From: Vibrio parahaemolyticus
GTDB lineage: Bacteria; Pseudomonadota; Gammaproteobacteria; Enterobacterales; Vibrionaceae
Reading direction: 5' to 3'
Assembly: GCF_900460535.1 (NCBI RefSeq)
Contig: NZ_UHIL01000001.1
Span: 2,170,001 to 2,234,000 of the forward strand
DNA length: 64,000 bases
The notes beneath the pieces are model-generated. The model had not been told where the DNA came from. It was given only the letters and a program-made list of their open reading frames with translations, and did no database searches. Below, piece by piece: positions 17,709 to 27,119 of this stretch; positions within the stretch are counted from its first letter, which is position 1; every line of letters starts with the position of its first letter. Both the position numbers and the translations under genes were made by a program.

Positions 17709-19598
17709 ATGGATGCAGAACTTCTCGAGATATATAACTTTCTCGCCAAGTACCCCCCTTTCAACGAACTTCCAGAAGAAACTCTGACCAAAGTGACAGA
17801 AAGCGTTGAAATCTCTTACTACCGACAAGATACCCCAATCATTCACTTCGGTGACCATATTCAAGATCTCTTCGTGGTAAGAAGTGGCGTGGTGGAAGTT
17901 TATCGCCGCAAAGGTGAGCTTTATAACCGTCTCGATGAAGGCGACTTATTCGGTCAAATGGGGCTGCTTACCAACAACAAAGTTCGTTTCCCGGTAAAAG
18001 CTATTGAAGACACCCTACTCTACTGCATTCCGGTCGAGGTGTTTCAAGAGATCTACGACAACTTCGACTCTTTCGCCGATTTTGTTGAAGTAGAAAACAG
18101 CGCCCGCTTGCGCCAAACCATTTCAGAAAACAAAGACGCAAACGACTTAACCACCTCTAAAGTCAAGACCCTACTTACTGGCGATGCCCCGACCATAAAC
18201 CGCGGCCAAACAATCCAACAAGCAGCGCAGTTAATGGCTCAGGACAACATTTCATCACTCTTGATTGTCGACCCCGATTTTGTCCGTGACGAAGATGATC
18301 CGCAATCGCCCGTTTTAGGCATCATTACTGACCGAGATTTATGTACTCGAGTGCTTGCAGAAGGCTTGTCTCCTCAAGATGATGTTTCAACAGTCATGAC
18401 GACGGAAGTGATCTCTCTCGACCATAATGCTTACATCTATGAAGCCATGCTAACGATGTTACGCTACAACGTGCATCATCTGCCGGTGGTCAAAAATCAA
18501 CTACCGATAGGCATCATCGAAACTACCGATATTGTTCGTTATGAATCGCAAAACTCACTGCTTCTTGTAAGCAGCATTTTTCAGCAGCAAAGCATCGAAG
18601 ATTTAGCGACAGTCGCAGAAGAAGTCAAAAGCAGCTTCGTACGTCTGGTTAACGAAGACGCCAATTCACACATGGTTGGCAGCGCGATGTCAGTAATTGG
18701 CCGAAGTTTCAAACAGCGTTTGTTGGAGTTGGCCGAAGAAGAACTTGGTGCGCCTCCGATTCCTTATTGCTTCCTCGCATTAGGTTCAATGGGACGCGAC
18801 GAACAGTTGCTGGTTACTGACCAAGACAACGCCATTATTCTGGACGAATCCTATCAAGAAGAGAAACATGGCAAGTACTTTGAAGATCTCGCCAAGTTTG
18901 TCAGTGACGGCCTTGACGCTTGTGGTTACAAATATTGTACCGGTGACATCATGGCCACAAACCCGATGTGGCGAATGACTCGCTCCGAATGGGAAGAATG
19001 TTTCGCTGACTGGATTGACGATCCCAACCCGAAAGCGTTACTGAATGCATCAATATTTTTCGATTTAGATGGCGTGTATGGCCGCTTAAAATGGGCAGAA
19101 CAGCTCACCAGCTTCATTGTGCGTCGAGCGCGTAAAAATAATCGCTTCTTAGCATGTTTGGCTCGAAATGCGCTAAACCGCACGCCGCCATTAGGCTTCT
19201 TCAAAGATTTTGTGATGGAAAAAGACGGCCAGCACAAAAACTCGATCAACCTAAAACGTCGTGGCACCGCGCCGCTGGTTGATCTGATTCGTGTGCATGC
19301 CTTGGCAGTGGGCTCTCGTGCACAAAACTCGTTTGAACGTCTCGACGACATTATTGACGCAGGCATCTTGCCAAAAGGTCGAGCACAGGATTTAAAAGAC
19401 GCGTTAGAGTTCATCTCTATGGTACGAATTCGCCATCAAGCAACCGATGTTGAACTCGGAATAGAGCCAGATAACAACATCGAGCCAGAAAACCTCTCCG
19501 ATTTTGAACGCCGTAATTTGAAAGATGCCTTCCAAATTCTCAGCAATGGGCAGAACTTCCTTAAGTTCCGTTATCAAGCAAATAAGAGCTTTAAGTGA
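17709..19598 (+). CDS. Cyclic-nucleotide-binding/CBS/DUF294 nucleotidyltransferase-like signalling protein
   Basis: The 629-aa cytoplasmic protein has four parts. A cNMP-binding-like domain lies at about 10-130 (VVRSGVVEVYRR, EGDLFGQMGLL). Two CBS repeats span about 155-280 (ISSLLIVDP, ITDRDLCTRVLAEG, VHHLPVVKN). A DUF294 nucleotidyltransferase-like core at about 330-440 contains GSMGRDEQLLVTDQDNAIIL, the G-S and D-x-D pattern of GlnD-type transferases. The DUF294 C-terminal helical domain completes it. Such proteins are commonly paired with a DnaQ-like exonuclease, as here, where the next gene starts nine bases after the stop. The reaction is not established; nucleotidylation of a partner is inferred from the fold. 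Confidence 0.85.
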   Translation: MDAELLEIYNFLAKYPPFNELPEETLTKVTESVEISYYRQDTPIIHFGDHIQDLFVVRSGVVEVYRRKGELYNRLDEGDLFGQMGLLTNNKVRFPVKAIEDTLLYCIPVEVFQEIYDNFDSFADFVEVENSARLRQTISENKDANDLTTSKVKTLLTGDAPTINRGQTIQQAAQLMAQDNISSLLIVDPDFVRDEDDPQSPVLGIITDRDLCTRVLAEGLSPQDDVSTVMTTEVISLDHNAYIYEAMLTMLRYNVHHLPVVKNQLPIGIIETTDIVRYESQNSLLLVSSIFQQQSIEDLATVAEEVKSSFVRLVNEDANSHMVGSAMSVIGRSFKQRLLELAEEELGAPPIPYCFLALGSMGRDEQLLVTDQDNAIILDESYQEEKHGKYFEDLAKFVSDGLDACGYKYCTGDIMATNPMWRMTRSEWEECFADWIDDPNPKALLNASIFFDLDGVYGRLKWAEQLTSFIVRRARKNNRFLACLARNALNRTPPLGFFKDFVMEKDGQHKNSINLKRRGTAPLVDLIRVHALAVGSRAQNSFERLDDIIDAGILPKGRAQDLKDALEFISMVRIRHQATDVELGIEPDNNIEPENLSDFERRNLKDAFQILSNGQNFLKFRYQANKSFK

Positions 19599-19606
19599 GG
19601 TTTGGC

Positions 19607-20326
19607 ATGATCAAAAAGCTATTTCAAAAGCCTGCGATTCAATGGCCAACCAAGTTTCAGCAAAAGTTGGAGCTCGTCAGTGATGAAAATCTTGTCGCCT
19701 TTTACGGCAGCGAATTACCAGCGCCCAATACCCCCATTTCAGAGGTTGAATTTGTCGCGTTGGATTTCGAAACGACGGGGCTCAATCCCGAAAAACACGA
19801 CATTATTACTATCGGTTTAGTACCTTTCAATCTGAGACGTATTTTTCTGCGCGATGCTCGACATTGGAAAGTAAGGCCTCAAAAAAAGTTGGATGAAGAT
19901 TCCGTTATCATCCACGGTATCACTCACAGCGAATTGATTGATGCGCCAGATCTGAGCGATATTTTGGGTGAGTTGCTGCCTTGCTTAAGCGGCAAAATCA
20001 TCGTTGTGCATTACCGTCGAATCGAGAGAGAATTCTTGGATCAAGCGCTGAAAGCGCGCATAGGGGAAGGGATTGAATTTCCCGTGTTAGACACGCTACA
20101 AATCGAAGAGAACATCCAAAAGAGAAGCGCTGGCGGCATTTGGAATCGCCTGAAAGGAAAGAGACCAGAGTCTCTACGTTTGGCGCAGTCTCGACGCCGC
20201 TATGGGTTACCAGACTACTCTCCGCATCACGCGTTAACTGATGCGATTGCTACTGCCGAGTTGCTTCAGGCGCAGATGGCGCATCACTACAATGATGACC
20301 AACCCATCAGTGATTTTTGGTTGTAG
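19607..20326 (+). CDS. DnaQ-like 3'-5' exonuclease (DEDDh family)
   Basis: The 239-aa protein carries an exonuclease fold. Exo I is FVALDFETTGLNPEKHDIITIG (about residues 49-70), with the metal-binding Asp and Glu in DFET. An Asp-containing exo II region (LSGKIIVVHYRRIEREFLD) follows, and exo III is HHALTDAIATAELLQ with the catalytic His and Asp. It resembles the DNA polymerase III epsilon core but is a stand-alone paralogue. Start at the ATG 19607 after GAGG; a GTG at 19595 would overlap the upstream stop. It is translationally close to the cNMP/CBS/DUF294 gene, and the pair is a conserved association. Confidence 0.85.
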   Translation: MIKKLFQKPAIQWPTKFQQKLELVSDENLVAFYGSELPAPNTPISEVEFVALDFETTGLNPEKHDIITIGLVPFNLRRIFLRDARHWKVRPQKKLDEDSVIIHGITHSELIDAPDLSDILGELLPCLSGKIIVVHYRRIEREFLDQALKARIGEGIEFPVLDTLQIEENIQKRSAGGIWNRLKGKRPESLRLAQSRRRYGLPDYSPHHALTDAIATAELLQAQMAHHYNDDQPISDFWL

Positions 20327-20381
20327 ATAGATTTTTTGTTGTAGCTATTTACCAACAATCATTCACCGAAAAACATGCATT

Positions 20382-20413
20382 AAAAAGGAGCCTATCGGCT
20401 CCTTTTTCTTTTT
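20382..20413. terminator. Bidirectional terminator between the exonuclease and chemoreceptor genes
   Basis: AAAAAGGAGCC / GGCTCCTTTTT stem of 11 bp with loop TATC, between convergent genes. Confidence 0.9.
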
Positions 20414-20427
20414 CGTCAAACTGAGGA

Positions 20428-22311
20428 TTACAGTTTAAAACGTTTGATCTCTTGCTCAAGCTCGTGAGACAGCTCAGATAGGTGCGCTGCTTGCTCCGCT
20501 GCTGAGTGAGCTTCTACAGAAAGCTCGTTCGATACGTCGCGGATGCCTTCTGTGTTACGAGTGATTTCTGTTGTTACAGATGCTTGCTCTTCCGCCGCAG
20601 ACGCAATTTGCGTTGCCATGTCGCTGATGCGCTCTACCGCACTGTGGATTTGCGTCAGGCTCGCTGCTGCAGAATTCGCGTCATCCACACTGGTATCAGC
20701 CAAACGACGACCATCTCCCATGATATCAACCGCTTTCTTGGTTGTACCTTGAAGCATTTCGATCGTTTCTTGGATTTCTTTCGTCGATGCGTGAGTACGT
20801 TGGCTCAATACGCGAACTTCGTCAGCAACAACCGCAAAACCACGACCTTGATCGCCTGCACGCGCCGCTTCGATCGCTGCGTTCAGTGCCAACAAGTTAG
20901 TTTGCTCTGCAATGTCTTGAATCGTCGATAGAATCGTGTTGATGCTATTACCGTGCGCTTCAAGTTCTTGGATAACATTTGTCGCGACTTGAACTTCTTG
21001 CGCCAGATTCTGGATAGAACCTTGCGTTTGATTCACTTGGCTAGAACCGTGAGCACATGCTTGCACCGCTTCTTCAGAGCTATGCGCTGTGCTGTCTGCG
21101 TTACCCGCAATCTCTTGCGTTGCTGCTGCCATTTCATTAACCGCAGTCGCAACCATGTTGATTTCGTCTTGCTGGTAAGAAATACGCTGGCTACGTTCTT
21201 CTGCTTGTTGTGCTGTTGTACGTGCTTGCTCAGAAAGTGAGGCAGAAACTTGGCTTAGCTTGGTAACCATCGTGTGCATGTTACCCACAAAGCGGTTGAA
21301 GTTTTCAGCCAGTTTGCCTACTTCATCGTCACTGCGAGGTTCTAGACGTTGAGTAAGGTCGCCCTCACCAGATGCAATTTCTTCCAACGCATCAGACACG
21401 CGGCCTAGGTCACGGAACAAGAAGCCAACCAACCAAGATACCGCAAGAATCACAACGATGGTGATCATCACAGCGGTGATCAGCAGGTCACGAAGCAGTA
21501 CTGCATGGCCTGCTTCTTCTGTTGCGCGATCCATTTCAATCGCGAACATCCAATGCGTGCCAGGTACTTTCTTGAAGTAGTAAAGCTTCTCTTGGCCTTT
21601 CAGCATCGTGCTTTCAATCTTGCCTTCTGCTGCCGCACGCTCAATAGCCTCTTCTGAAAAGTCTTTTAGAAAACTGGTGATAGGCTTAAGCGTTAGGCTT
21701 TTATCTGGGTGAGCAAGGAACGTACCTTCGTTCATATCAATCAACATTGCGTGCGCATTTTCACCCGCATCAAGATTGATTACGTCATCGATCAGCTGAT
21801 CGATAAGTACGTCAGCACCCACTACACCGATAAACTTGCCGTTTTTCATTACTGGTTCAGCAATGGTCACTAGCAATGCGTTAGTGATAGCGTCTTGGTA
21901 TGCTTCTGTGATGATCTGCTTACCTGCTGCATTGGCATCTTTATACCAAGGGCGAGTACGCGGATCGTAGTCAGCACGGTTACGCTCTGGGTGAGAACGG
22001 TACATATCTCCGTTTGGTGTACCCAAGAAGATGTCGTCAAAGCCACCAGCTTTGCGTGCTTGCTGTAGGAAAGGAACAACGTCTTGCTCTGTCGAGTAGT
22101 CGTTGAATGCGCTTGCAATATCCTTACGGATATTAACCCAGTCCGAAATACCTTCTGACGCTGTGGTACTTAGACTTTGTGCTCGTGAATAGACACCTGA
22201 ACGAGTCTGATCAAATAATTGACCAGCCGACAACCAAGTAAGTGCTGTTGCCATCACAACAACAGCAGAAAGGCTTGCGCCTATTAGCTTTTGTTTTAAT
22301 GATATTTTCAT
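20428..22311 (-). CDS. Methyl-accepting chemotaxis protein with dCache sensor
   Basis: The 627-aa receptor has a first membrane helix at about 10-30, a large periplasmic dCache_1 domain (about 35-270), a second helix ([24 protein letters not shown]), HAMP, and the signalling domain with [20 protein letters not shown]. The distal sensor pocket contains [12 protein letters not shown] and a downstream Tyr and VGADVLID Asp, close to the amino-acid-binding dCache pattern (Y...R.WY...Y...D). Amino acids are therefore a plausible ligand (inference). The start is taken as the ATG at 22311 ([14 protein letters not shown]); a GTG at 22368 is in frame and neither has a good ribosome site. It is convergent with the exonuclease gene. 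Confidence 0.9.
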   Translation of the reverse strand: MKISLKQKLIGASLSAVVVMATALTWLSAGQLFDQTRSGVYSRAQSLSTTASEGISDWVNIRKDIASAFNDYSTEQDVVPFLQQARKAGGFDDIFLGTPNGDMYRSHPERNRADYDPRTRPWYKDANAAGKQIITEAYQDAITNALLVTIAEPVMKNGKFIGVVGADVLIDQLIDDVINLDAGENAHAMLIDMNEGTFLAHPDKSLTLKPITSFLKDFSEEAIERAAAEGKIESTMLKGQEKLYYFKKVPGTHWMFAIEMDRATEEAGHAVLLRDLLITAVMITIVVILAVSWLVGFLFRDLGRVSDALEEIASGEGDLTQRLEPRSDDEVGKLAENFNRFVGNMHTMVTKLSQVSASLSEQARTTAQQAEERSQRISYQQDEINMVATAVNEMAAATQEIAGNADSTAHSSEEAVQACAHGSSQVNQTQGSIQNLAQEVQVATNVIQELEAHGNSINTILSTIQDIAEQTNLLALNAAIEAARAGDQGRGFAVVADEVRVLSQRTHASTKEIQETIEMLQGTTKKAVDIMGDGRRLADTSVDDANSAAASLTQIHSAVERISDMATQIASAAEEQASVTTEITRNTEGIRDVSNELSVEAHSAAEQAAHLSELSHELEQEIKRFKL

Positions 22312-22474
22312 AATTATAATTGAGTTGGGAGAACAGTTAAGGTGGGTGAATATTACACACTTTTTCACGACTATTCACTAATTTTTAAAAAACAAAATAG
22401 CGCATTAACTCTTTGTAAAATATGGACTTTTGCGTGTCATTTTTTTGTCTAGCGTCAGAAAAACCGCACAAAAA

Positions 22475-22500
22475 AAGCCAGCAGGGTGCTGGCTTCTTAA
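22475..22500 (-). terminator. Terminator after the BCCT transporter gene
   Basis: On the minus strand AAGCCAGC / GCTGGCTT with a short loop is followed by a run of T residues. Confidence 0.85.
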
Positions 22501-22537
22501 TTACTTGTTATTTAAGCAAATTTATAAAATTAATGGA

Positions 22538-24109
22538 TTATTGACGCTCTGTCTTCATCCCCATCAATAAACTTACACACATTGCTAGCAATATAAAGGT
22601 AAATGGCAGTGCTGTAGAAATGGCGCCCGCTTGTAACGCTTGTACCGCTTCTGAGCCACCAATCCAAAGCAGTGCAACCGCAATCGCACCTTCCATAAAT
22701 GCCCAGAAAACACGCTGCAATACAGGCGCATCGACTTTACCACCCGCCGTGATGCTGTCGATAACTAGCGAGCCAGAGTCTGAAGAGGTGATAAAGAATA
22801 CCAATACCAGAACCACAGCAATGATCGATAATATGTTGCCAAATGGCAGTACATCAAACATTTGGAACATTGCCAGTGATACGTCGGTCAGACCGTTTGC
22901 GCCTAACTCGCCTACTTTGTTGACGACTTGATCAATCGCCAGACCGCCAAACACCGACATCCAAACCACGGTGACTACCGTCGGAACAATCAGTACCGCT
23001 GTGATGAACTCACGTACTGTACGGCCACGTGAAACGCGAGCGATGAACATACCAACGAATGGTGACCAAGAGATCCACCAAGCCCAGTAGAATACCGTCC
23101 AGCCTTGGAACCAAGCTTCGTCAGTACGACCAAACGGGTTACTCAATGGAATGATGTTTTCTACGTACGCCATTAACGTTGTTGGGATCGAGCCTAAACT
23201 CGCCGCCCAGCCAATCAAACCAACAAGGATAAGCAGCAAAAACGCTACAACCATGTTGATGTTACTGATCACTTTTACGCCGCCGTCGATACCGCGAACA
23301 ACAGAAACCACTGCGAGCAGAGTAACCACAGTGATAACGACAATTTGCAAACCTAAACCAGGTTCAACACCAAATACATGGTGAATACCACTTGCCGCCT
23401 GCTGAGCGCCCAAACCAAGTGATGTCGCTAGACCAAATAGCGTGGCAAGTACTGCAAGAATATCAACGATATGGCCAGCCCAGCCCCAAGCGCGATCGCC
23501 CAATAATGGGTAAAAGATCGAACGCATTGATAGAGGCAACCCTTTGTTGTAGGTGAAAAATGCAAGTGAAAGTGCCACAACGCCGTAAATTGCCCAAGGG
23601 TGAAGACCCCAGTGGAACATCGTCGCGCCTAGCGCCAAACGTGCGGCTTCTGGTGAGTTTGCTTCTACGCCAAGTGGCGTTTCGTACCAACCAGTGAAGT
23701 AAGCCACTGGTTCTGCCACACTCCAGAACATCAAACCAATACCCATACCGGCTGCGAACAACATCGCGAGCCAAGACATGAATGAATAATCAGCGACGGC
23801 ATCTTTACCGCCTAATCGTATTTTCCCGAGCGGTGACACAATCAACGCTAAGCAGAAAATAACGAAAATGTTACCAGCGATAATAAACAGCCAGTCGAAT
23901 GAACCAATGATCTTCCACTTAAGCCCATCCAATGCCGTCTTCGCGGTATGAGCATCTAGAACTAATGCTGCGACAAGAAACAGTGCAATAAAGCCTGCAC
24001 TAATACCAAAAACTGGGTTATGAACATCAAAGCCCCACTTTTGAACGTTGTCTTGACCTACCGTATAGTCGGTACTGTCAATACTGTACTTATCTATACC
24101 CTTTGTCAT
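22538..24109 (-). CDS. bccT3: BCCT-family compatible-solute (betaine/choline/carnitine) transporter
   Basis: Inner-membrane osmolyte importer, 523 aa, with about twelve membrane segments. Family motifs include GMGIGLMFWSVAEP (glycine-rich helix 3) and the aromatic substrate/sodium-site segment WTVFYWAWWISWSPFVGMFIARVSRGRTVREF, seen at positions about 325-355, followed by FITSSDSGSLVIDS. It probably imports glycine betaine or related solutes with sodium or protons under osmotic stress. The divergent MarR gene next to it matches the CosR-BccT3 pair of V. parahaemolyticus (OpuD/CosR in V. cholerae). That match is from memory, so the symbol is offered with moderate confidence. CosR is reported to repress this gene at low salt. 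Confidence 0.88.
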   Translation of the reverse strand: MTKGIDKYSIDSTDYTVGQDNVQKWGFDVHNPVFGISAGFIALFLVAALVLDAHTAKTALDGLKWKIIGSFDWLFIIAGNIFVIFCLALIVSPLGKIRLGGKDAVADYSFMSWLAMLFAAGMGIGLMFWSVAEPVAYFTGWYETPLGVEANSPEAARLALGATMFHWGLHPWAIYGVVALSLAFFTYNKGLPLSMRSIFYPLLGDRAWGWAGHIVDILAVLATLFGLATSLGLGAQQAASGIHHVFGVEPGLGLQIVVITVVTLLAVVSVVRGIDGGVKVISNINMVVAFLLLILVGLIGWAASLGSIPTTLMAYVENIIPLSNPFGRTDEAWFQGWTVFYWAWWISWSPFVGMFIARVSRGRTVREFITAVLIVPTVVTVVWMSVFGGLAIDQVVNKVGELGANGLTDVSLAMFQMFDVLPFGNILSIIAVVLVLVFFITSSDSGSLVIDSITAGGKVDAPVLQRVFWAFMEGAIAVALLWIGGSEAVQALQAGAISTALPFTFILLAMCVSLLMGMKTERQ

Positions 24110-24495
24110 CGTTCCTCTCTATTTTTGTATTATTTTTTCCGTACCAAACAAAAAATCGTTCGAACACGATACGTTTTACATTCCTTGAAAGCGGAAGATC
24201 CTATCATTTGAGGCGTTTTTGTCTATCTTTTGCTGTTAAAAAATCCAATAACTTACTTTTCAGTCGGTAATTTGCATTACAAAAAGCGAAAATCTCCACA
24301 TCATTAATTAGACCACAAACAATTATTGCTATAATAATTTTAGGTCTTTCTGTTTCAGTTGCACGAGCGAATAAAAAGAAATCGCCAAAGACGAATAAAT
24401 AGTTGAAAAATGTCGACCTAAATTTTGACTGCAGCCCTTTAAATAACAGCGCATTTGAGTTAGTGTCGCGTCGTTACATGTTCCCTACAGACTGG
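24110..24495. other. Divergent control region between the BCCT transporter gene and cosR
   Basis: No gene seen. It is strongly AT-rich and includes the inverted repeat AATTATT-GCTAT-AATAATT at 24321-24339. An upstream in-frame extension of cosR (to TTG 24403) is possible but not supported by a ribosome site. Confidence 0.55.
24321..24339. promoter_or_regulatory. AT-rich inverted repeat, candidate MarR-family operator
   Basis: Perfect seven-base arms AATTATT and AATAATT around five bases. The repeat overlaps a TATAAT-like hexamer (24330-24335). Its size and position fit a MarR-type site between the regulator and the transporter. Assignment to CosR is inference. Confidence 0.45.
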
Positions 24496-24981
24496 ATGAA
24501 AAAATTGGAAAAGTACGAAGAAGTATTGGTCTCGATTCGTCAGATCATCCGCGCTATTGATTTACATTCTAAAAAGCTGAGCAAAGAGTCGGGATTGACC
24601 GCTCCGCAATTGATTTTGATGCGTGCTATCAATGAGTTAGATAACGTGACTATCAAGCAGTTGTCTAACCACACCAATATGAGTCAAGCAACTGCGACCA
24701 CGATTTTGGACAGATTAGAACGCAATCAACTCGTTGAGCGTCGTCGTAGCGTTGAAGATAAACGTAAGGTACATGCGGTACTTACCGAGAAGGGCGAAGA
24801 AGCTCTGAGACAGGCGCCAACTCCGCTGCAAGAACACTTCATCAATCGATTCCAAAAATTGGAAGAGTGGGAACAAACATTACTGCTTTCTTCTGTCCAG
24901 CGCATCTCCACCATGATGAACGCAGAAGACATCGATGTAGCGCCTCTTCTAGAAATCGGCAGCATCACCAAACCAGAATAA
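24496..24981 (+). CDS. cosR: MarR-family transcriptional regulator of the osmotic-stress response
   Basis: The 161-aa MarR-fold protein has a winged helix over about residues 35-110: SGLTAPQLILMRAI, VTIKQLSNHTNMSQATATTILDRLERNQLV, the wing ERRRSVEDKRKVHAVLTEKG. The dimerisation helices follow. The position divergent from a BCCT transporter and the sequence type match CosR, a regulator of ectoine, betaine and osmolyte-transport genes in Vibrio (established for V. cholerae and V. parahaemolyticus). The start is uncertain: ATGs at 24478 and 24496 and a TTG at 24403 are in frame, and the shorter form fits the family length. A terminator follows immediately. Confidence 0.85.
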   Translation: MKKLEKYEEVLVSIRQIIRAIDLHSKKLSKESGLTAPQLILMRAINELDNVTIKQLSNHTNMSQATATTILDRLERNQLVERRRSVEDKRKVHAVLTEKGEEALRQAPTPLQEHFINRFQKLEEWEQTLLLSSVQRISTMMNAEDIDVAPLLEIGSITKPE

Positions 24982-24991
24982 TCACCTCTTT

Positions 24992-25020
24992 AAGTGCTCG
25001 TATTAAACGGGCACTTTTTT
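24992..25020 (+). terminator. Rho-independent terminator after cosR
   Basis: AAGTGCTCG pairs with CGGGCACTT (one G-T pair) around TATTAAA, followed by T6. It abuts the stop of the convergent response-regulator gene. Confidence 0.85.
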
Positions 25021-25657
25021 ATTCCGTCAGCCCCGTTTCAAATGCGTATTTGGCTAATTCCGCTGTCGAATGCAGATCTAATTTATGTTTGATGTTGTGA
25101 CGATGCGTTTCTACTGTTCGATAGCTGATATTGAGTAACGTCGCGATTTTCTTACTGCTATTGCCTTGTGCCACCAACCTCAAGACCGCCTCTTCTCGTC
25201 GACTAAGCGGATTGGGTTTGTGATGGGTGGGTTTGATTTCTTGCGTAAAGAGCGTCTGAGTTACGGACTCGCAAAAATAGGTTGAACCTTGGTTCACGGT
25301 TTTGATGGCTTGCACCATTTTCTCGGCTGAAATTTCTTTGAGCATGTACCCCACCGCCCCTGCCTGCATCACTTTCATGATGTATTCGCGGTTATCATGC
25401 ATCGTAAGCATGAGAATTTTACTCTCGGGTAATTCCTCTTTAATCACACCCGTTGCTTCGATGCCATTCATGATTGGCATGCTGATGTCCATAAGCACAA
25501 CATCCGGTCGCAGATGCTTAACGACCTCAATCGCTTCCAAGCCGTTGCTTGCCGTGCCAATCACATCAATATCCGGCTCCAGCTCTAAACGCGCGATAAA
25601 TCCATCTAACACCACTTGGTGATCATCGACGATCACCACACTAATCGGTTTGTCCAT
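25019..25657 (-). CDS. NarL/LuxR-family response regulator
   Basis: The 212-aa protein has an N-terminal receiver (VVIVDDHQVVLDG, phospho-acceptor Asp in DVVLMDISMP near residue 56, switch Thr in MLTMHDN, Lys in GYMLKE). The C-terminal LuxR-type helix-turn-helix is LSRREEAVLRLVAQGNSSKKIA and SYRTVETHRHNIKHKL. It overlaps the upstream kinase gene by 17 bp, so it is the partner of that kinase. The neighbouring TRAP transporter operon, in the same direction, is its most plausible target. A 7-2-7 palindrome upstream of dctP (30390) has the form bound by this family. Confidence 0.9.
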   Translation of the reverse strand: MDKPISVVIVDDHQVVLDGFIARLELEPDIDVIGTASNGLEAIEVVKHLRPDVVLMDISMPIMNGIEATGVIKEELPESKILMLTMHDNREYIMKVMQAGAVGYMLKEISAEKMVQAIKTVNQGSTYFCESVTQTLFTQEIKPTHHKPNPLSRREEAVLRLVAQGNSSKKIATLLNISYRTVETHRHNIKHKLDLHSTAELAKYAFETGLTE

Positions 25658-27005
25658 AAACTAATTCATCCAAATTCAAAAGCACGGTAATTTCCGTGCC
25701 TAAACCAAGCTCACTCATGAGTTCGAACTCGCCACCAATAAACTCCACACGTTCTTGCATGTTGCGCAAACCAATCCCTTGGCGATGCACAGCTTGGTTG
25801 ACGACAAACCCTACGCCATCGTCTCTAATGAGTAATTGCAGCATATTGCCCATTTTTTGCAAAATAACCGTCACTTTTTTCGCTTTTGCATGCTTTTCAA
25901 TGTTATTTAGCGACTCTTGCGCAACTCGGTACAGTGTTGTTGCGACTTCGGAGGTCAGCTTGTGCTGTTGAGTGTCAAAATGGCTGTCGATATCAATTCC
26001 AGAGTGTGAATGGAAATCTTGCAGCAATGTCGTCAACGCAGCTTCCAAACCGATATCATCCAATGCGCTTGGGCGAAGTTGATGGGAAATGTGCCGCACT
26101 TCATTAATTGCCGTCACCAAAGAGCGTTGTGATTTGTCGAGATGCGACTTGAGCTTTTGATCTTGCAATCGATGGCTCATTAAATCCAAATGACATTTAC
26201 TCGATACCAGAAGCTGATTGATCCCATCGTGCAGCTCGCGCGCTAAATGTTTCTTCTCATCTTCTTGAAACATCACCGTTTTGTGGGCAAGTTCTTTGAG
26301 GTTTTTATCGGCAAGTCGATGCTCATGTAAATTGATGGCTAAAGTCAGCACAATGATCACCGCCACTGTGACCACCAAAATCACCACCACGGAAAAAAAC
26401 GTGGTCTCGATGTTTTTGTTCACCGCAGCACGCATGTTCGCGACTTCTTGGCTGACATCTTCAATGTAAAGACCAGTGCCAATCATCCACTCCCATTTAT
26501 CCAACCATGCGGCGTAACTGAGCTTGGGTACAATGTCGCCAGTCGAGGGTTTCTGCCACAAGTATTGGTGAAAGCCGCCTCCGGATTGCGCTTGGTAAAG
26601 CAACGCTTCTATAAGCCTGTCGCCATTTTCGTCTTCTAGGTGAAGTAAGTTCTCCCCAACCAATTCAGGAAGAACGGGATGTACGAGGTTAGTGCCGTGT
26701 TTATCGTAAGCAAAGAAGTACCCGTCAGAGCCGTAAGTTAGGCGATTGAGAATGGCTTTCACTCGAGCTTTAGCGACACGTTCTTCAATCGTCGAATCGT
26801 TGTAAATGTGGGAAATGGCATCAAATGCGACATCAACGGTATCTTTGAGCGCCGCTTCTTTGGATTGAATGAGGTTTTGATGGAAGATCTCCACCTCTCG
26901 TTGACCCAATGTTTTGGCCTGATAAATGGAAATCCAACTGATGCTTGCCGACACTAAAACCACCGGAATCAGTGCCAGCAAAATTAACTTGGCTTTGAGA
27001 GGCAT
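25641..27005 (-). CDS. Cache-domain sensor histidine kinase (HisKA_3/NarX-type)
   Basis: The 454-aa membrane kinase has a first membrane helix at about 5-25, a periplasmic single-Cache domain at about 30-200 (GSDGYFFAYDKHGTNLVHP, EWMIGTGLYIEDV), and a second helix (FFSVVVILVVTVAVIIVLTLAI). The HisKA_3 dimerisation domain has the phospho-His in ARELHDGINQLL, and the ATPase domain has N-box HKLTSEVATTLYRVAQESLNN and DDGVGF/GIGLRNMQERV. Such sCache_2 sensors in other bacteria bind short organic acids. With the adjacent TRAP genes this suggests the kinase senses the transported acid (inference). The ATG at 27005 is chosen because GGAGGG stands five bases upstream. Confidence 0.9.
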   Translation of the reverse strand: MPLKAKLILLALIPVVLVSASISWISIYQAKTLGQREVEIFHQNLIQSKEAALKDTVDVAFDAISHIYNDSTIEERVAKARVKAILNRLTYGSDGYFFAYDKHGTNLVHPVLPELVGENLLHLEDENGDRLIEALLYQAQSGGGFHQYLWQKPSTGDIVPKLSYAAWLDKWEWMIGTGLYIEDVSQEVANMRAAVNKNIETTFFSVVVILVVTVAVIIVLTLAINLHEHRLADKNLKELAHKTVMFQEDEKKHLARELHDGINQLLVSSKCHLDLMSHRLQDQKLKSHLDKSQRSLVTAINEVRHISHQLRPSALDDIGLEAALTTLLQDFHSHSGIDIDSHFDTQQHKLTSEVATTLYRVAQESLNNIEKHAKAKKVTVILQKMGNMLQLLIRDDGVGFVVNQAVHRQGIGLRNMQERVEFIGGEFELMSELGLGTEITVLLNLDELVYGQTD

Positions 27006-27119
27006 CCTTCCCTCCATGAAACGCTGCCCAACGGGTCAATATGCCCCAAGAGCAGCTTAACAACTTGTCTCAAAAGGTGAAGACTCTCAGCTCACAAAAT
27101 CTCTTTTATTCCTTACCAA

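Noticed and set aside
18926..19414. 162-codon minus-strand frame inside the cNMP/CBS/DUF294 gene
   Set aside because: Arg/Ser/Phe-rich composition, no ribosome site and full overlap with a well-supported gene; it is an antisense shadow.
20506..20931. 141-codon plus-strand frame over the dCache chemoreceptor gene
   Set aside because: Cys/Arg-rich composition typical of a shadow of the opposite-strand receptor domain.
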